A DNA stretch of 64,000 nt from an uncultured Saprospiraceae bacterium (GTDB lineage Bacteria; Bacteroidota; Bacteroidia; Chitinophagales; Saprospiraceae). The position numbers and the translations under genes are program-made. The first letter of the stretch is position 1. Each line of letters opens with the position of its first letter. The stretch lies in the NCBI GenBank assembly GCA_937926205.1, contig CALEYL010000031.1:62001-126000 (forward strand), given 5' to 3'. This document shows, one piece after another, positions 1-10,000 of the stretch. Under the pieces are notes generated by a model, which worked only from the letters and a program-made list of their open reading frames with translations, was not told where the DNA came from and searched no databases.

Positions 1-426
1 TATGTACTCATTTTGCTTTTCGCTTCTCCAAATAAATCCGTTATCTGCCAGTTCTTGCTCTTTTTTAGGGCTGATAAATGCAATTCCAAAATCCAATACA
101 TTGCCATTAACAGGAACAAATCTTCTTTCCCCCACATATCCTACTTCAAAAAGTATTGGGTTCAATTCCCCTAACATTCTATCTACATCAACCGTATCTG
201 AGTAAATGTTAACCTTGAAATAGAAAGGTGTTTCATTGATGACAAGGTCAAGTTGGTACTCCTCATCAACCTTAGTTCCGTTGAAAGAATTAAAAACAAG
301 TACTCCATTCGTAATTTCACATGCCTTTTGAATAAGTTCAGCATAATCTGATGCTTCGTTGATACACTCTATGTCTACACCATCAAAAAATTCATTGTCA
401 GCAATAATATTGTTAAAGCAATTCAT
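1..426 (-). CDS. Hypothetical protein, 3' end cut by window edge
   Basis: An open frame of 142 codons begins with ATG at 426 (reading MNCFNNIIADNEFF...) and runs without a stop to base 1, so the gene continues outside the window. I do not recognise the family. The visible part looks soluble, acidic and mixed alpha/beta, with no signal peptide and no membrane segment. It is clearly richer in A+T than the genes to its right, which could mean horizontal acquisition; I have not computed the composition. The only competing frame, on the plus strand at 2-205, is Ser/Pro/Leu-rich and looks like an antisense shadow. Small AT-rich soluble proteins of this kind are often accessory genes, such as immunity proteins, but nothing here proves that. 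Confidence 0.6.
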   Translation of the reverse strand, partial: MNCFNNIIADNEFFDGVDIECINEASDYAELIQKACEITNGVLVFNSFNGTKVDEEYQLDLVINETPFYFKVNIYSDTVDVDRMLGELNPILFEVGYVGERRFVPVNGNVLDFGIAFISPKKEQELADNGFIWRSEKQNEYI

Positions 427-922
427 TTCTATATTTTATTTTTTGATTTTTTTTACGCCCATCTATTGTTTCACGCAACTCCCCTATAGCCCCTATTGCG
501 TCAAAACCCGCTTTGTCAACAGCGATTGAGCATATCCCAGTTGCGTAAAGCCAACCATTCCAACTGGCTTTACGAAACTGCTGAACCAATAAATGAGGAA
601 AAAAGAAAAAGCATAAGGTTCATATGGTGGTTGTTTAGCTGTGTAAATGTAGCTTGAAGTTTCAGGTTTTCAGACCCTCTATTCGATTTTTATATTTGAA
701 GTCGAATGTGCCCCAGATAGATGTAAATCATCACCCCCCAACCCCACTCTTCAAAGGCACACCCTTCCGCCGTTCCATCTCCAAATCATACGAAACCTGA
801 ACCCGCATCCATTACTCGGCGCTGATGCCAGGAGGGCTTCTAATTTCAATGCCAGCGCTACACTGGCATCCCCCCTACCACAAATTTTTCCTAACTTGCG
901 CCCGCTTAAAAAAGATCAGTTC
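427..922. other. Intergenic region with a long inverted repeat
   Basis: This gap lies between the divergent left-edge gene and the glycosyltransferase. I see no convincing reading frame. The main feature is a 16-bp inverted repeat at 538-580, listed separately. A second, weaker pair is GATGCCAG at 824-831 and CTGGCATC at 863-870. The region changes from AT-rich at the left to C-rich at about 730-870. Confidence 0.5.
538..580. repeat. Imperfect 16-bp inverted repeat (hairpin)
   Basis: The left arm CAGTTGCGTAAAGCCA (538-553) and the right arm TGGCTTTACGAAACTG (565-580) are reverse complements with one mismatch, around an 11-base loop. No T-run follows on either strand, so it is not a typical terminator. 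It could be a recombination site, a protein-binding site or a structured leader for the gene starting at 426. The function is unknown. Confidence 0.55.
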
Positions 923-3130
923 ATGAGCCAACGCAAGCAACAACCGCGCAAACCCGCAACACCAGCAGCTAAGGCGCCTGTCACGCCAAAAAAGCCGGCT
1001 GCTCCGGAAAAAGAAGACATCACCACGCCAATCGATCCCTTTTTGCGCAAGCTATTTTATGGCCTGGCAGCTGGCATGCTCCTGATCATGCTGGTCCTGG
1101 CGCCCGGCAGCGGCATCAACGCCGACGACGAATACCAGGTGGATTACTCCGAAAAACTAGTCAACTACTACAGCAGCATGGGCGCCGACACCTCCGCGCT
1201 CAATATTCCCAAAGGCAACATGCACCTGTACGGCGGCCTGTTCGACCTCACAGCGGGCGCCATCAACCACGGACTGGGGTATACTGAGTACGACGCGGGT
1301 TATCATGTCGTGCGCCACTTATTGATTGCCCTTTTCGGCTTTCTGGCGTTGTTGTTTACGGGGTTGCTGACCAAAGAAATCGGGGGATGGCGGGCAGCCA
1401 TTCTCGCGCTGTTGCTCCTGTTTTTGTCGCCGCGTTTTCTGGGCCATTCGCTGATGAACCCCAAAGACATTCCTTTCGCAGCAGGTTTTGCCATTTCACT
1501 GTACTACCTCACGCGTTTGTTGCGGGAGTTGCCGCAATGGTCATGGCGCTCAGCCTTGGGACTCACCGCAGGCATTGCCGTCGCTTTGGCAACGCGCTCC
1601 GGCGGTCTGATGCTCATTGGCTACCTTGGCTTGTTTGCCGGACTTGATTTTTTGGCGAAAGCCGCTTCAAAAAAACTGCCGAATACCGGCAATGCGCTCA
1701 TCAACTACGCTTCAGCGGTGGCTGGCATCGCCATTGCCGGGTATTTTCTGGCGGTGCTCACCTGGCCCGCAGCTTTGGTGGATCCGCTTCGGCATCCGCT
1801 GGCGTCTTTGGCTGAATTTTCCAAACTCGGCGTGCGCATCCGCGTCCTGTTTATGGGCGACAATGTGCTTTCCGACGCCACACCCTGGTATTACCCGCTG
1901 TTGTGGATCGTTAAAACCATTCCACTCGCTGCTTTGATTGGATTTGCCGGCGGCCTGATCGCCCTGCCTTTCATGCTGCGGCGATACCGGGCTTTGCCAG
2001 TGTTCCTGCTGATTTTTGCGGCCATTTTCCCGTTGGCTTATATCATTTACAAAGATTCGCTGTTGCACGACGCGTGGCGACACCTGATGTTTGTTTATCC
2101 GGCCATGGTGGTTTTGTCCGCGCTGTTCTGGACTGCTTGCGAGCAGTGGTTGTCCGGCAACAAAATTGGTCGCTACGCCCTCATCGGCGTGCTGGCGCTT
2201 GGCTTATTGGAACCCGCTGTTTTTATCGCCCGAAACCTGCAATTTCCTTATGTTTATTTCAACCCGATCGGCGGTGGTCTGCACGGCGCATACGGCAATT
2301 ACGAAACCGATTACTGGGGCGTAAGCGCCAAACAGGGCATCGACTGGCTGAAAAAAGAAGGCATCCTGAAGCCGGATATGACAGATACCCTGACCATCGG
2401 CACCAGCCTTTATTTCAATGTGAGCCGACAGTTGGGCAGTGCCTACAAGGACAAAGTGAAAGTAAAATACGTGCGTTTCAACAACCGCTATTCGGAAGCC
2501 TGGGATTACGGCATTTTCCCGTCGCGCTACATCCGCGGGCCACACCTGCGCACCGGCAACTGGCCAAACGAAAAGACGGTGCACACCATCACGGCCAACG
2601 GCGTGCCGCTACTGGCTATTGAGAAAGATACGGAACACCATGCCTATAAAGGCGACCAGGCCGTGAAACAGCGTGCCTGGGACGTCGCCATTTCGGAGTA
2701 TCTGGAAGAAACAAAAGCCACTCCGAAAAACGAATTGGCCTGGCTCGGTTTGGCCAACAGCTACATCAACAGCGGCAAAAACGACGAAGCTTTAGCCGCC
2801 GCAGAACAGGCGCTGAAACTGGCGCCCGACAACGAAAACGGCCTGTACTACAAAGGCTTGATCCTGATGCAAAAAGGCAATGCCAACGAAGCCGCAACGG
2901 CCTTTGAACGCCTGATCGTCATCAACGATGAATTTCCTGCAGCTTATTATTATCTGGCCAACATTTACCAGACACGCGGGGATTCTCTGCAGGCGCTGAA
3001 GTTTTTACAGGAGGCCATCCGGCTGAACCCGAGATTCAAGGAAGCCTACCTGTTTGCGGCACAAATTCTGGAACAACAGGGCGATGCCCAAACGGCCGAA
3101 AAATACCGGCAGGCCGCGGCTCAATTCTAA
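923..3130 (+). CDS. PMT-like membrane glycosyltransferase with C-terminal TPRs
   Basis: The 735-residue protein has a charged, Pro/Lys/Ala-rich cytoplasmic N-terminus (about residues 1-45), then a first membrane segment, an extracytoplasmic loop with GINADDEYQ, and many hydrophobic segments to about residue 460. This is the layout of the PMT/ArnT-like (GT39/GT83) glycosyltransferases, which move sugars from lipid-phosphate donors outside the membrane; the acidic pair after the first segment is typical of them. From about residue 570 the chain is soluble with at least three TPR units (for example NELAWLGLANSYINSGKNDE). The frame opens at a TTG at 896, but I chose the ATG at 923 because it gives a normal start. 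A methyltransferase follows 10 bases after the stop. Acceptor and sugar are unknown. Confidence 0.75.
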   Translation: MSQRKQQPRKPATPAAKAPVTPKKPAAPEKEDITTPIDPFLRKLFYGLAAGMLLIMLVLAPGSGINADDEYQVDYSEKLVNYYSSMGADTSALNIPKGNMHLYGGLFDLTAGAINHGLGYTEYDAGYHVVRHLLIALFGFLALLFTGLLTKEIGGWRAAILALLLLFLSPRFLGHSLMNPKDIPFAAGFAISLYYLTRLLRELPQWSWRSALGLTAGIAVALATRSGGLMLIGYLGLFAGLDFLAKAASKKLPNTGNALINYASAVAGIAIAGYFLAVLTWPAALVDPLRHPLASLAEFSKLGVRIRVLFMGDNVLSDATPWYYPLLWIVKTIPLAALIGFAGGLIALPFMLRRYRALPVFLLIFAAIFPLAYIIYKDSLLHDAWRHLMFVYPAMVVLSALFWTACEQWLSGNKIGRYALIGVLALGLLEPAVFIARNLQFPYVYFNPIGGGLHGAYGNYETDYWGVSAKQGIDWLKKEGILKPDMTDTLTIGTSLYFNVSRQLGSAYKDKVKVKYVRFNNRYSEAWDYGIFPSRYIRGPHLRTGNWPNEKTVHTITANGVPLLAIEKDTEHHAYKGDQAVKQRAWDVAISEYLEETKATPKNELAWLGLANSYINSGKNDEALAAAEQALKLAPDNENGLYYKGLILMQKGNANEAATAFERLIVINDEFPAAYYYLANIYQTRGDSLQALKFLQEAIRLNPRFKEAYLFAAQILEQQGDAQTAEKYRQAAAQF

Positions 3131-3140
3131 CTACAAAAAC

Positions 3141-3941
3141 ATGAACTACAAACTACTGTTTCCGACTTACCGAAACCGGTTTTTGTTTATCCGGCGCCAA
3201 CTGAAGCGCATCACGGCTGAACAACAACCTGCAAAAGCGCTCAACCTCGGGGCGGGAGAAGGAGACTATGATATGATGATTGCCGGACATTGCCAACAAC
3301 TGGTTTCCTGTGACATCAATGAACAGGATGTGGCCTACGCCAAAGAACTCAACCGCGAAGTTCCCAATGTGGAATACCGGGTGGAAAATGCATTAAAACT
3401 GACCTTCCCTGAGAATACATTCGACCTCTTGTTGTCGATGGAAGTCATCGAACATGTGGGCGACCCCGAACGCATGGTATCGGAAGTGCGGCGGGTGCTC
3501 AAGCCGGGAGGATTGGCGCTCATTACTTTTCCTTCGCTCGATTTTCCGTTTACCTACGATCCCATCAACCGGATATTGAGCTGGTTTTCCGACAAAAAAA
3601 TATCGCAGGGCGCTTACGCTTTTGGCCACGAATACCTGATCTCACCCGCAAAATTCCGGGAATGGGCAGCGGCCTACGGATTGGAAATCGTGGAAGAAAC
3701 CAACCTCAGCGGCTATCTGGTCGGACTGCTGGAAATGTACTGGACGGGCCTGATTCAACGCATTTTTAAAGCAAATGCCACCAACCTGCAGGAAGATCAG
3801 AAAAAAAGCCTGACCCTGCGCCCTTCTATGAAAGAACCGGCACTGGCGGTGGTTACTGATGGCATTCTGGCCATCGACCGCGCTTTGTTTGGCAAGGCCG
3901 GGCATTCGGTGGGAAAAGGATTTGTACTGAGGAAAAACTGA
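3141..3941 (+). CDS. Class I SAM-dependent methyltransferase
   Basis: The 266-residue protein has a Rossmann-type methyltransferase domain of the Methyltransf_11 kind. Motif I is LNLGAGEGDYD (about residues 35-45), an acidic strand end follows (VSCDINEQD), and a post-motif reads EVIEHVGDPERMVSEV then LKPGGLALITFPS. The C-terminal third is helical and may bind the substrate. The frame is open upstream to 3054, inside the preceding gene, but the ATG at 3141 gives a clean start 10 bases after the glycosyltransferase stop. The two genes are therefore probably co-transcribed, and a role in modifying a lipid-linked or surface glycan is a reasonable inference. The substrate cannot be told from the sequence. 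Confidence 0.8.
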   Translation: MNYKLLFPTYRNRFLFIRRQLKRITAEQQPAKALNLGAGEGDYDMMIAGHCQQLVSCDINEQDVAYAKELNREVPNVEYRVENALKLTFPENTFDLLLSMEVIEHVGDPERMVSEVRRVLKPGGLALITFPSLDFPFTYDPINRILSWFSDKKISQGAYAFGHEYLISPAKFREWAAAYGLEIVEETNLSGYLVGLLEMYWTGLIQRIFKANATNLQEDQKKSLTLRPSMKEPALAVVTDGILAIDRALFGKAGHSVGKGFVLRKN

Positions 3942-4151
3942 GAAATCCCTTTTCGAAAACTTGGGTTTGCTGTTGATTTCGGGTAATTTGCGTGCCTGAT
4001 TGAATCCTTTGCAAAAAACGGTCCGAAAAATGCAACAAGACTTTACAAAGGATATGACTAAGGCAGTCGAAGAACGCTTACACAATGCCTGATTTCTATA
4101 CATTTTATTACCTTGCAGCTCCATTTTCCGAAATTAGTTTTAGCCACAACC

Positions 4152-5693
4152 ATGGACAGCCAATTAGAATTACTCCAGCATAAAATAGCCGAGGCCCATT
4201 TGGGCGGAGGCAAGGCGCGCATTGCTTCCCAACACGAAAAAGGAAAGCTGACAGCACGGGAACGCATCCATTTTTTATTGGACGAAGGTTCTTTTGAAGA
4301 AATCGGTATGCTGGTAACCCACCGGAGCAGTGATTTCGGCATGGAAAAGCAACAGGTTCCCGGAGATGGCGTCGTGACCGGCTATGGCACCGTGCATGGC
4401 CGTATGGTTTATGTGTTTGCTCAGGATTTTACCGTTTTCGGGGGTTCTCTTTCAGAAACCCACGCCGAAAAAATTTGTAAAATCATGGACCTCGCCATGC
4501 GCAACGGCGCTCCGGTCATCGGACTAAACGACTCCGGCGGCGCGCGCATCCAGGAAGGTGTAAATTCACTGGGGGGATATGCGGATATTTTTTATCGCAA
4601 CGTGCAGGCATCCGGCGTTGTGCCTCAAATTTCAGCCATTATGGGCCCTTGTGCCGGCGGCGCCGTATATTCTCCGGCCATGACCGATTTTACGATCATG
4701 GTGGAACAGTCGTCCTACATGTTTGTCACCGGTCCCAACGTTGTAAAAACCGTCACCAATGAAGAGGTCAGTTCAGAAGAACTCGGTGGCGCGCACACCC
4801 ACGCCACCAAATCCGGCGTCACGCATTTTACTGCCGACAACGACCTCGACTGCATCAATAAAGTGAAACAGCTGCTCTCTTACCTGCCTCAAAATTGTGA
4901 AGGAACGGCGCCCATGCTGCCATTCGAGCCGGGTGATGAATACCGGGAGCAGCTCCGCTACCTCATCCCGGAAAATGCCAACCAACCCTACGACATGCGC
5001 GAGGTGATTGAAGGCATTGTGGATGAAAGCTCTTTTTTTGAAGTCCACAGTGACTTTGCGGAAAACATCGTGGTCGGATTTGCACGCTTAGGCGGTCGAA
5101 GCATTGGCATCGTAGGCAACCAGCCCATGAGTCTGGCCGGCGTGCTCGACGTGAACAGTTCCCGCAAAGGCGCGCGCTTTGTGCGTTTCTGCGATTGCTT
5201 CAACATTCCGTTGCTGGTTTTGGTGGATGTGCCCGGTTTTCTGCCCGGTACCGACCAGGAATGGAGCGGCATCATCACCAACGGAGCCAAGCTGCTTTAT
5301 GCATTCAGCGAAGCCACGGTGCCCCGCGTTACACTCATTACCCGCAAGGCCTATGGCGGCGCTTATGATGTGATGAATTCCAAACACATCGGCGCGGACA
5401 TGAATTATGCCTGGCCAACGGCCCAAATTGCCGTTATGGGGGCAAAAGGAGCTTCAGAAATTATTTTCAAAAAAGAAATCCAGGAAGCGCCCGATCCGGC
5501 TGCCATGCTGGTGGAAAAGGAAAAGGAATATCAGGAGAAGTTTGCCCACCCCTATCGGGCCGCCCAGCGTGGTTTTATCGACGAGGTCATTGATCCCATT
5601 GACACCCGCCGCAAGCTGATCAAATCTTTTTCCATGCTGGAGAACAAAGTGGCGCACCGGCCAAGGAAGAAGCATGGGAATATACCGTTGTGA
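4152..5693 (+). CDS. Acyl-CoA carboxylase, carboxyltransferase (beta) subunit
   Basis: The 513-residue protein is full length for the biotin-dependent carboxyltransferase beta family (propionyl-CoA carboxylase PccB, or the methylmalonyl-CoA decarboxylase alpha subunit). Both crotonase-like halves are present: GGARIQEGVNSLGGYADIFY with CAGGAVYSPAMTD in the first, and VDVPGFLPGTDQE with ITRKAYGGAYDVMNSK in the second. It transfers the carboxyl group between carboxybiotin and acyl-CoA in the cytoplasm. I chose the ATG at 4152 (MDSQLELL...) over the upstream start at 4113, because the conserved family begins there. No biotin carboxylase or biotin carrier gene is nearby, so the partner is encoded elsewhere. 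Family context cannot separate pccB from mmdA, so I leave the symbol empty. Confidence 0.88.
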   Translation: MDSQLELLQHKIAEAHLGGGKARIASQHEKGKLTARERIHFLLDEGSFEEIGMLVTHRSSDFGMEKQQVPGDGVVTGYGTVHGRMVYVFAQDFTVFGGSLSETHAEKICKIMDLAMRNGAPVIGLNDSGGARIQEGVNSLGGYADIFYRNVQASGVVPQISAIMGPCAGGAVYSPAMTDFTIMVEQSSYMFVTGPNVVKTVTNEEVSSEELGGAHTHATKSGVTHFTADNDLDCINKVKQLLSYLPQNCEGTAPMLPFEPGDEYREQLRYLIPENANQPYDMREVIEGIVDESSFFEVHSDFAENIVVGFARLGGRSIGIVGNQPMSLAGVLDVNSSRKGARFVRFCDCFNIPLLVLVDVPGFLPGTDQEWSGIITNGAKLLYAFSEATVPRVTLITRKAYGGAYDVMNSKHIGADMNYAWPTAQIAVMGAKGASEIIFKKEIQEAPDPAAMLVEKEKEYQEKFAHPYRAAQRGFIDEVIDPIDTRRKLIKSFSMLENKVAHRPRKKHGNIPL

Positions 5694-5710
5694 TTAATTT
5701 GAAGATGTGA

Positions 5711-5733
5711 GTATTTGAAAATTTGATAATTGG
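5711..5733 (+). repeat. Short octad repeat stub (ATTTGAAA/ATTTGATA/ATTGGG)
   Basis: Two 8-base units of the ATTTGANN type followed by ATTGGG match the start of the longer repeat elements at 24431-24655 and, inverted, at 6258-6342. After ATTGGG the sequence diverges. An oppositely oriented stub lies at about 5791-5812 and contains the stop codon of the next gene. Confidence 0.55.
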
Positions 5734-5803
5734 GCAGGGGAATTGCCTAAAAAAGCTTGCTCAATGATTATCAATATAGCATAGTGCTCCCATCTTCAAA
5801 TTA

Positions 5804-6163
5804 TCAAATCACTAATCCTCTTTTCGTCGTCCCAATGATTTTGGAAAGAATTTTAACAATGGCATCTATATCGGCTAAAAGCGCTTCGGAAGAAGGGTAG
5901 TTTTTTGAATGGTTACAAAGCAACAACCAGTATAGTGTTTCATCTGCTTCTTTGGATGCAATCTTCAGTTTGTGGATAAAATCAGCTTTACTTTCTGCAT
6001 TCTGAGCTTCATGCACAAGAGCACCAATGGCTGTACCGCTTCTGAATAGCTGATTGGCCATGTTGAATTTCCTGAGTAGTTCAAGGCCTTCAGTGAATTC
6101 AATAACTTTCAAAGCAAACTCAAACGTCAAGTTTACAATCAAATTGGGTTTGTCGTTTCTCAT
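5804..6163 (-). CDS. Four-helix-bundle protein (S23/IVP-like family)
   Basis: The 119-residue, almost all-helical protein matches the four-helix-bundle family first found in 23S rRNA intervening sequences (PF05635/TIGR02436). Visible hallmarks are LIVNLTFEFALKVIEFTEGL, then FNMANQLFRSGTAIGALVHEAQNAESKADFIHKL with the conserved R-SGT and E-A--AES pattern, and the ending E-----WL-L. The family includes the Avd accessory protein of diversity-generating retroelements, but no reverse transcriptase or variable repeat is near. The gene stands alone in AT-rich sequence, and repeat elements of the 8-bp family lie on both sides. Its TGA stop falls inside a repeat unit. The function of free-standing members is unknown; nucleic-acid binding has been proposed. 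Confidence 0.85.
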   Translation of the reverse strand: MRNDKPNLIVNLTFEFALKVIEFTEGLELLRKFNMANQLFRSGTAIGALVHEAQNAESKADFIHKLKIASKEADETLYWLLLCNHSKNYPSSEALLADIDAIVKILSKIIGTTKRGLVI

Positions 6164-6257
6164 GATGGATAAGTTTGGGATGAAATATTTTGTGTTTTAT
6201 TTACAATAATAAAACAATTAATTATCAACCGCAATATCTCCATCATAAAATCACCGT

Positions 6258-6342
6258 TGCCGAAAAAGTATTTTGATTAATACTAATTTTCGGGCATCCA
6301 GAATCCCAATCTCCAAATTTTCAAATTGCCAAATTTTCAAAT
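6258..6342 (-). repeat. Octad array plus hairpin core, copy D
   Basis: Read on the minus strand, four 8-base units (ATTTGAAA, ATTTGGCA, ATTTGAAA, ATTTGGAG; 6342-6311) lead into a 54-base core (6311-6258). The core starts GATTGGGATTC and folds as TGCC...GGCA around an inner stem GTATT/AATAC with loop AATCAA. By my hand alignment it matches the core at 24601-24655 with about 6 differences in 54 bases. The array starts right at the stop codon of the thioredoxin-like gene. Confidence 0.8.
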
Positions 6343-6899
6343 CAACTTTTCCACTTAATATTACACCCCGCGCTCGGATACTGCACTTCGCTAACAGGCA
6401 GTCCTTCCAACACCGCATCGATTGCCGCACGCAGGTCTGCGCCGGTTAATGGATGGGTATTTTTAGGCCGTGAATCGTCGATTCTGCCCCGGTAAACCAG
6501 GCGCATCTGGCTGTCAAAAACATAGAAGTCGGGCGTGCAGGCGGCATCGTAAGCCCGGGCAACTTCCTGAGATTCGTCGTACAAATACGGAAATGTATAA
6601 CCAACCGCTCTGGCGTGAGGGCCCATTTTTTCAGGCGCATCATCCGGATAATTTTCCACATCGTTTGAACTGATGCCGATAAAACTGACGCCTTTTGCCT
6701 GATAATCGCGGGCCAGCCGCACGATTTCGGGATTTACGTGGATCACATAAGGGCAGTGGTTGCAAAGAAACATCACGACGGTCGCCTTGTCAGAACGCAA
6801 ATCAGACAAGCGCATCACCTTTCCCGAAACGGTATCGGGCAATTCAAATTCAGGCGCTGTTGTGCCCAGCGGAAGCATGTTGGATTCGGTATAAGCCAT
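6342..6899 (-). CDS. Thioredoxin-like / AhpC-TSA-like redox protein
   Basis: The 185-residue protein has a thioredoxin fold of the peroxiredoxin-like group: LGTTAPEFELPDT near the start, VVMFLCNHCPYV with a CNHC motif (Cys46 and Cys49), GVSFIGISSND, and the cis-Pro loop region AACTPDFYVFD. A further cysteine lies near the end (SAGCNIKW). It has no signal peptide, so it probably acts in the cytoplasm as a thiol-disulfide or peroxide-handling enzyme. The frame can be extended to a TTG at 6911, but ATG at 6899 is preferred. It is transcribed divergently from the large barrel-protein gene beginning at 7004, with about 100 bases between them. Confidence 0.78.
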   Translation of the reverse strand: MAYTESNMLPLGTTAPEFELPDTVSGKVMRLSDLRSDKATVVMFLCNHCPYVIHVNPEIVRLARDYQAKGVSFIGISSNDVENYPDDAPEKMGPHARAVGYTFPYLYDESQEVARAYDAACTPDFYVFDSQMRLVYRGRIDDSRPKNTHPLTGADLRAAIDAVLEGLPVSEVQYPSAGCNIKWKS

Positions 6900-7003
6900 A
6901 TTATCGTTCAATTGTCACAAAGCAAACAAAGCAAGTTGCATTCGGGTTGCCCGAGGCTACGCTATTTTATCAGGATTGTCGTTTTATGCGTGACGACATT
7001 TTT

Positions 7004-10000
7004 ATGATGAGAAAAACTACCCTGTTTTTGATTGGTATGCTTGGCCTGGCGGCAATGTGCACTGCGCAGTCGCCCGGTCTGTCCAACTTAAGAAGCAGGA
7101 TAGTCCTTCCGATAGCCGGCGAAGGCTTTGCTGACACGCTTAGCTTGGTTCCGGAGTCCGTCGTGGTAACTGGTATCAGGAGCGGTATGCGGTTAGATAC
7201 AAGCCATTACCAGATCATCAACCGGCGATTGCTGTGGCTTAAAAGCAGTAATGATTCCGTGTTGGTGCGTTACCGCGTCCTGCCTTTCGACCTCGGGCAA
7301 ACCGTGTTGCGCCTGGATACAGCGCGTCTGGCTGCAGACAATGCTCCGGATGAACCTCCGGGGCTTCGATACAACCCCTACGAACGCAGCGAAAGCAGTG
7401 GTTTGTTTGACGCAAAAGGCATCGATTACAACGGAAGTTTTTCAAGGGGCATTTCATTTGGCAACAGCCAGGACCTGGTGCTCAACTCCAACTTCAACCT
7501 TCAATTATCGGGCAATATTGGCGATGGCGTGGAAATTCTCGCTGCCATCAGCGACGAAAACATCCCCCTGCAGCCAGAGGGCAATACCCGCCAACTGCGA
7601 GAATTTGACCGCATTTTCATCCAATTAAAAAAAGGCAACAACCGCCTGATTGCCGGAGATTATGAATTGCGGCGCCCCAACAGCTATTTCATGAATTATT
7701 TCAAAAAATTGCAGGGGGCTACCTTCAGTACGGCTTTCAAAACCGGAGAGACAGGAGAAGTACAAACCACAGCCAGCGTCGCCATTTCCCGGGGACAATT
7801 TGCGCGCAATACCATCGCGCAACAGGAAGGCAACCAGGGGCCGTATAAACTTAACGGCAATTCGGGAGAGCGCTTCCTCATTGTCCTGTCAGGAACAGAA
7901 AAAGTATGGATAGACGGCAAACTGCTCACGCGCGGCCTCGAAGGCGATTACATCATTGACTACAACCGCGGCGAACTGACATTTACCAACAGGCAGCTCA
8001 TTACCAAAGACAGCCGCATCATTGTGGAGTTTGAGTACTCCGATCAGGGTTACCTCCGTTCTCTGACGGCTTTTAACGCCGATTACCAACAGGATCGCTG
8101 GCGCCTGCACCTCAACTGGTTTGCGCAGCAGGACAGTCGGACGTCAACCGGCGACCAAAACCTGAGTGATGCTGAAAAACAGGCATTACAGGAAGCCGGC
8201 GACAATCTGGCGCTTGCTTCCGGCATCGATACGCTGGAAGAATTTTCTGCTTTCCGGGCCAGCTATCAACGCCTCGACACGGTGTTGAACTGTGGCAACC
8301 GCGACACCCTGATCCAATATTTAAAACTTTCTTCTGACGCCGAAACGGCGCGTTACACCGCACGTTTTTCTCTGGTTGGAGAAGGAAACGGCGACTATGT
8401 ACTCGACGAGTCTCAAGGCGCCAATGAGCGCGCATACCGCTGGGTGGCGCCTGATCCGGTAACGTGCCGGCGTCGGGGAAACTATGCCCCGGTAGTGCAA
8501 CTGGCTGCGCCCAAACAGCAACAATTGATAAGCGCCGGAGTGGATTATCGCTTTGCCAAAAACGGCATGGTAAAAACAGAAGTGGCGCTGAGCCGCAACG
8601 ACCTCAACCGTTTTTCGAAGCTCGACAGTGAAGACGACACGGGCCTGGCTGCGTTCGTAAACGTTCAAAAAGACATTCGGATTGGTCCCGACAGCAACGG
8701 CTGGAAACTGGAAACAGCCACAAGCTATGAATTTGTGCAGCGCAATTTCAAAGCCCTGAACCCCTATCGCGACCCTGAGTTTTTACGCGACTGGAGCCTG
8801 GCCAACCAACAGGGAATAGGTGTTGCACCAGCTGCCGATGAACACCTTGCGCGCACAGCAATGGCCTTGCGCTTCAAAAACCGGGGAAGTTTGCAGTATG
8901 GATTCGGCGCTTTTTTGCGCGATTCTTTGTACACCGGACTTCGACACAACGCTGCTTTCATCTGGCAACAAAATGGTTGGGATTTGAATGCTGAAGCCAG
9001 TCTGCTCGCCAGCGATGAAAGCACCCAACGCACCCGTTTTTTTCGCCCGCGCGTCAACTTTTCCAAAACGATTCCCAAACTAAAAAACTGGCGGTTGGGC
9101 TTGAGTGGTGAACGTGAAAAAAGCGATCGCAGAGCCATCAACAGCGATAGTCTGCTTGTCACCAGTTTTTTTTACGACAACTTTCGTTTGTTTGCGGAAA
9201 GCGCCGCTTCAGAAAAAAGCAACCTGAGTTTATCTGCAGGCAGGCGCTGGGATTATGCCCCTTTCGGTGAAGATTACCGATCCCTTAGCGTTGCAACGGA
9301 ATACCGTGCAGCAGGCGCCTGGCAGGCCGCAAAATCCGTGCAATGGAGTGGCAGTCTGGGGTATCGAAAGCTGGAAGTTTCGGCTTCTGCACCAACTACT
9401 TTAATGCCCGCTTCTACTTTCCTGGGACGCATGGATTTTAACGGCAATTTTTTCAAAGGCGCCGTTCGCACCGTAACGGTTTACGAACTCAGTGCCGGTC
9501 AGGAACCTAAATTAGAATTTACTTACGTTCCCGTAACGCCGGGCTCCGGCACACACATCTGGTTAGACTCGCTCTACAACAATGACGGAAAAATACAGTC
9601 TTACGAAATGGAGCCGGCGCCGTTTCAGGATCAGGCCGACTACATTCGGGTCAGCACCATCAGCGATACTTACGTGCGCACCGACAATGCCAATCTGAAT
9701 TACAGCGTTCAGATCGAGCCCCGTGCCGTCTGGTTTGCCGCTAAAGATTACCGGAAAGCACTTAGCAAGTTTTCGATTTTGTCTTCTTTGCAAATCAACC
9801 GAAAAACCCGGGAAGCGCCCGGTGTTGAAGCCTGGAATCCATTTCAGTTGTCGATTCCCGACACGGCGCTCGTATCCGTAAACCTCAATGCGCGCAATAC
9901 AGTGTTTTTCAATCGCGCCGATCCAAGGTTTGACCTTCAGCTGGGGCAAACAAATCTTCGAAGCAGAATTGTACAGGTTTCGGGTTTTGAAAGCAGGCAG

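Noticed and set aside
538..580. Integron attC-like site
   Set aside because: The arms pair well, but the conserved attC core sites (GTTRRRY/RYYYAAC in the right places) are missing and no integrase or cassette array is visible.
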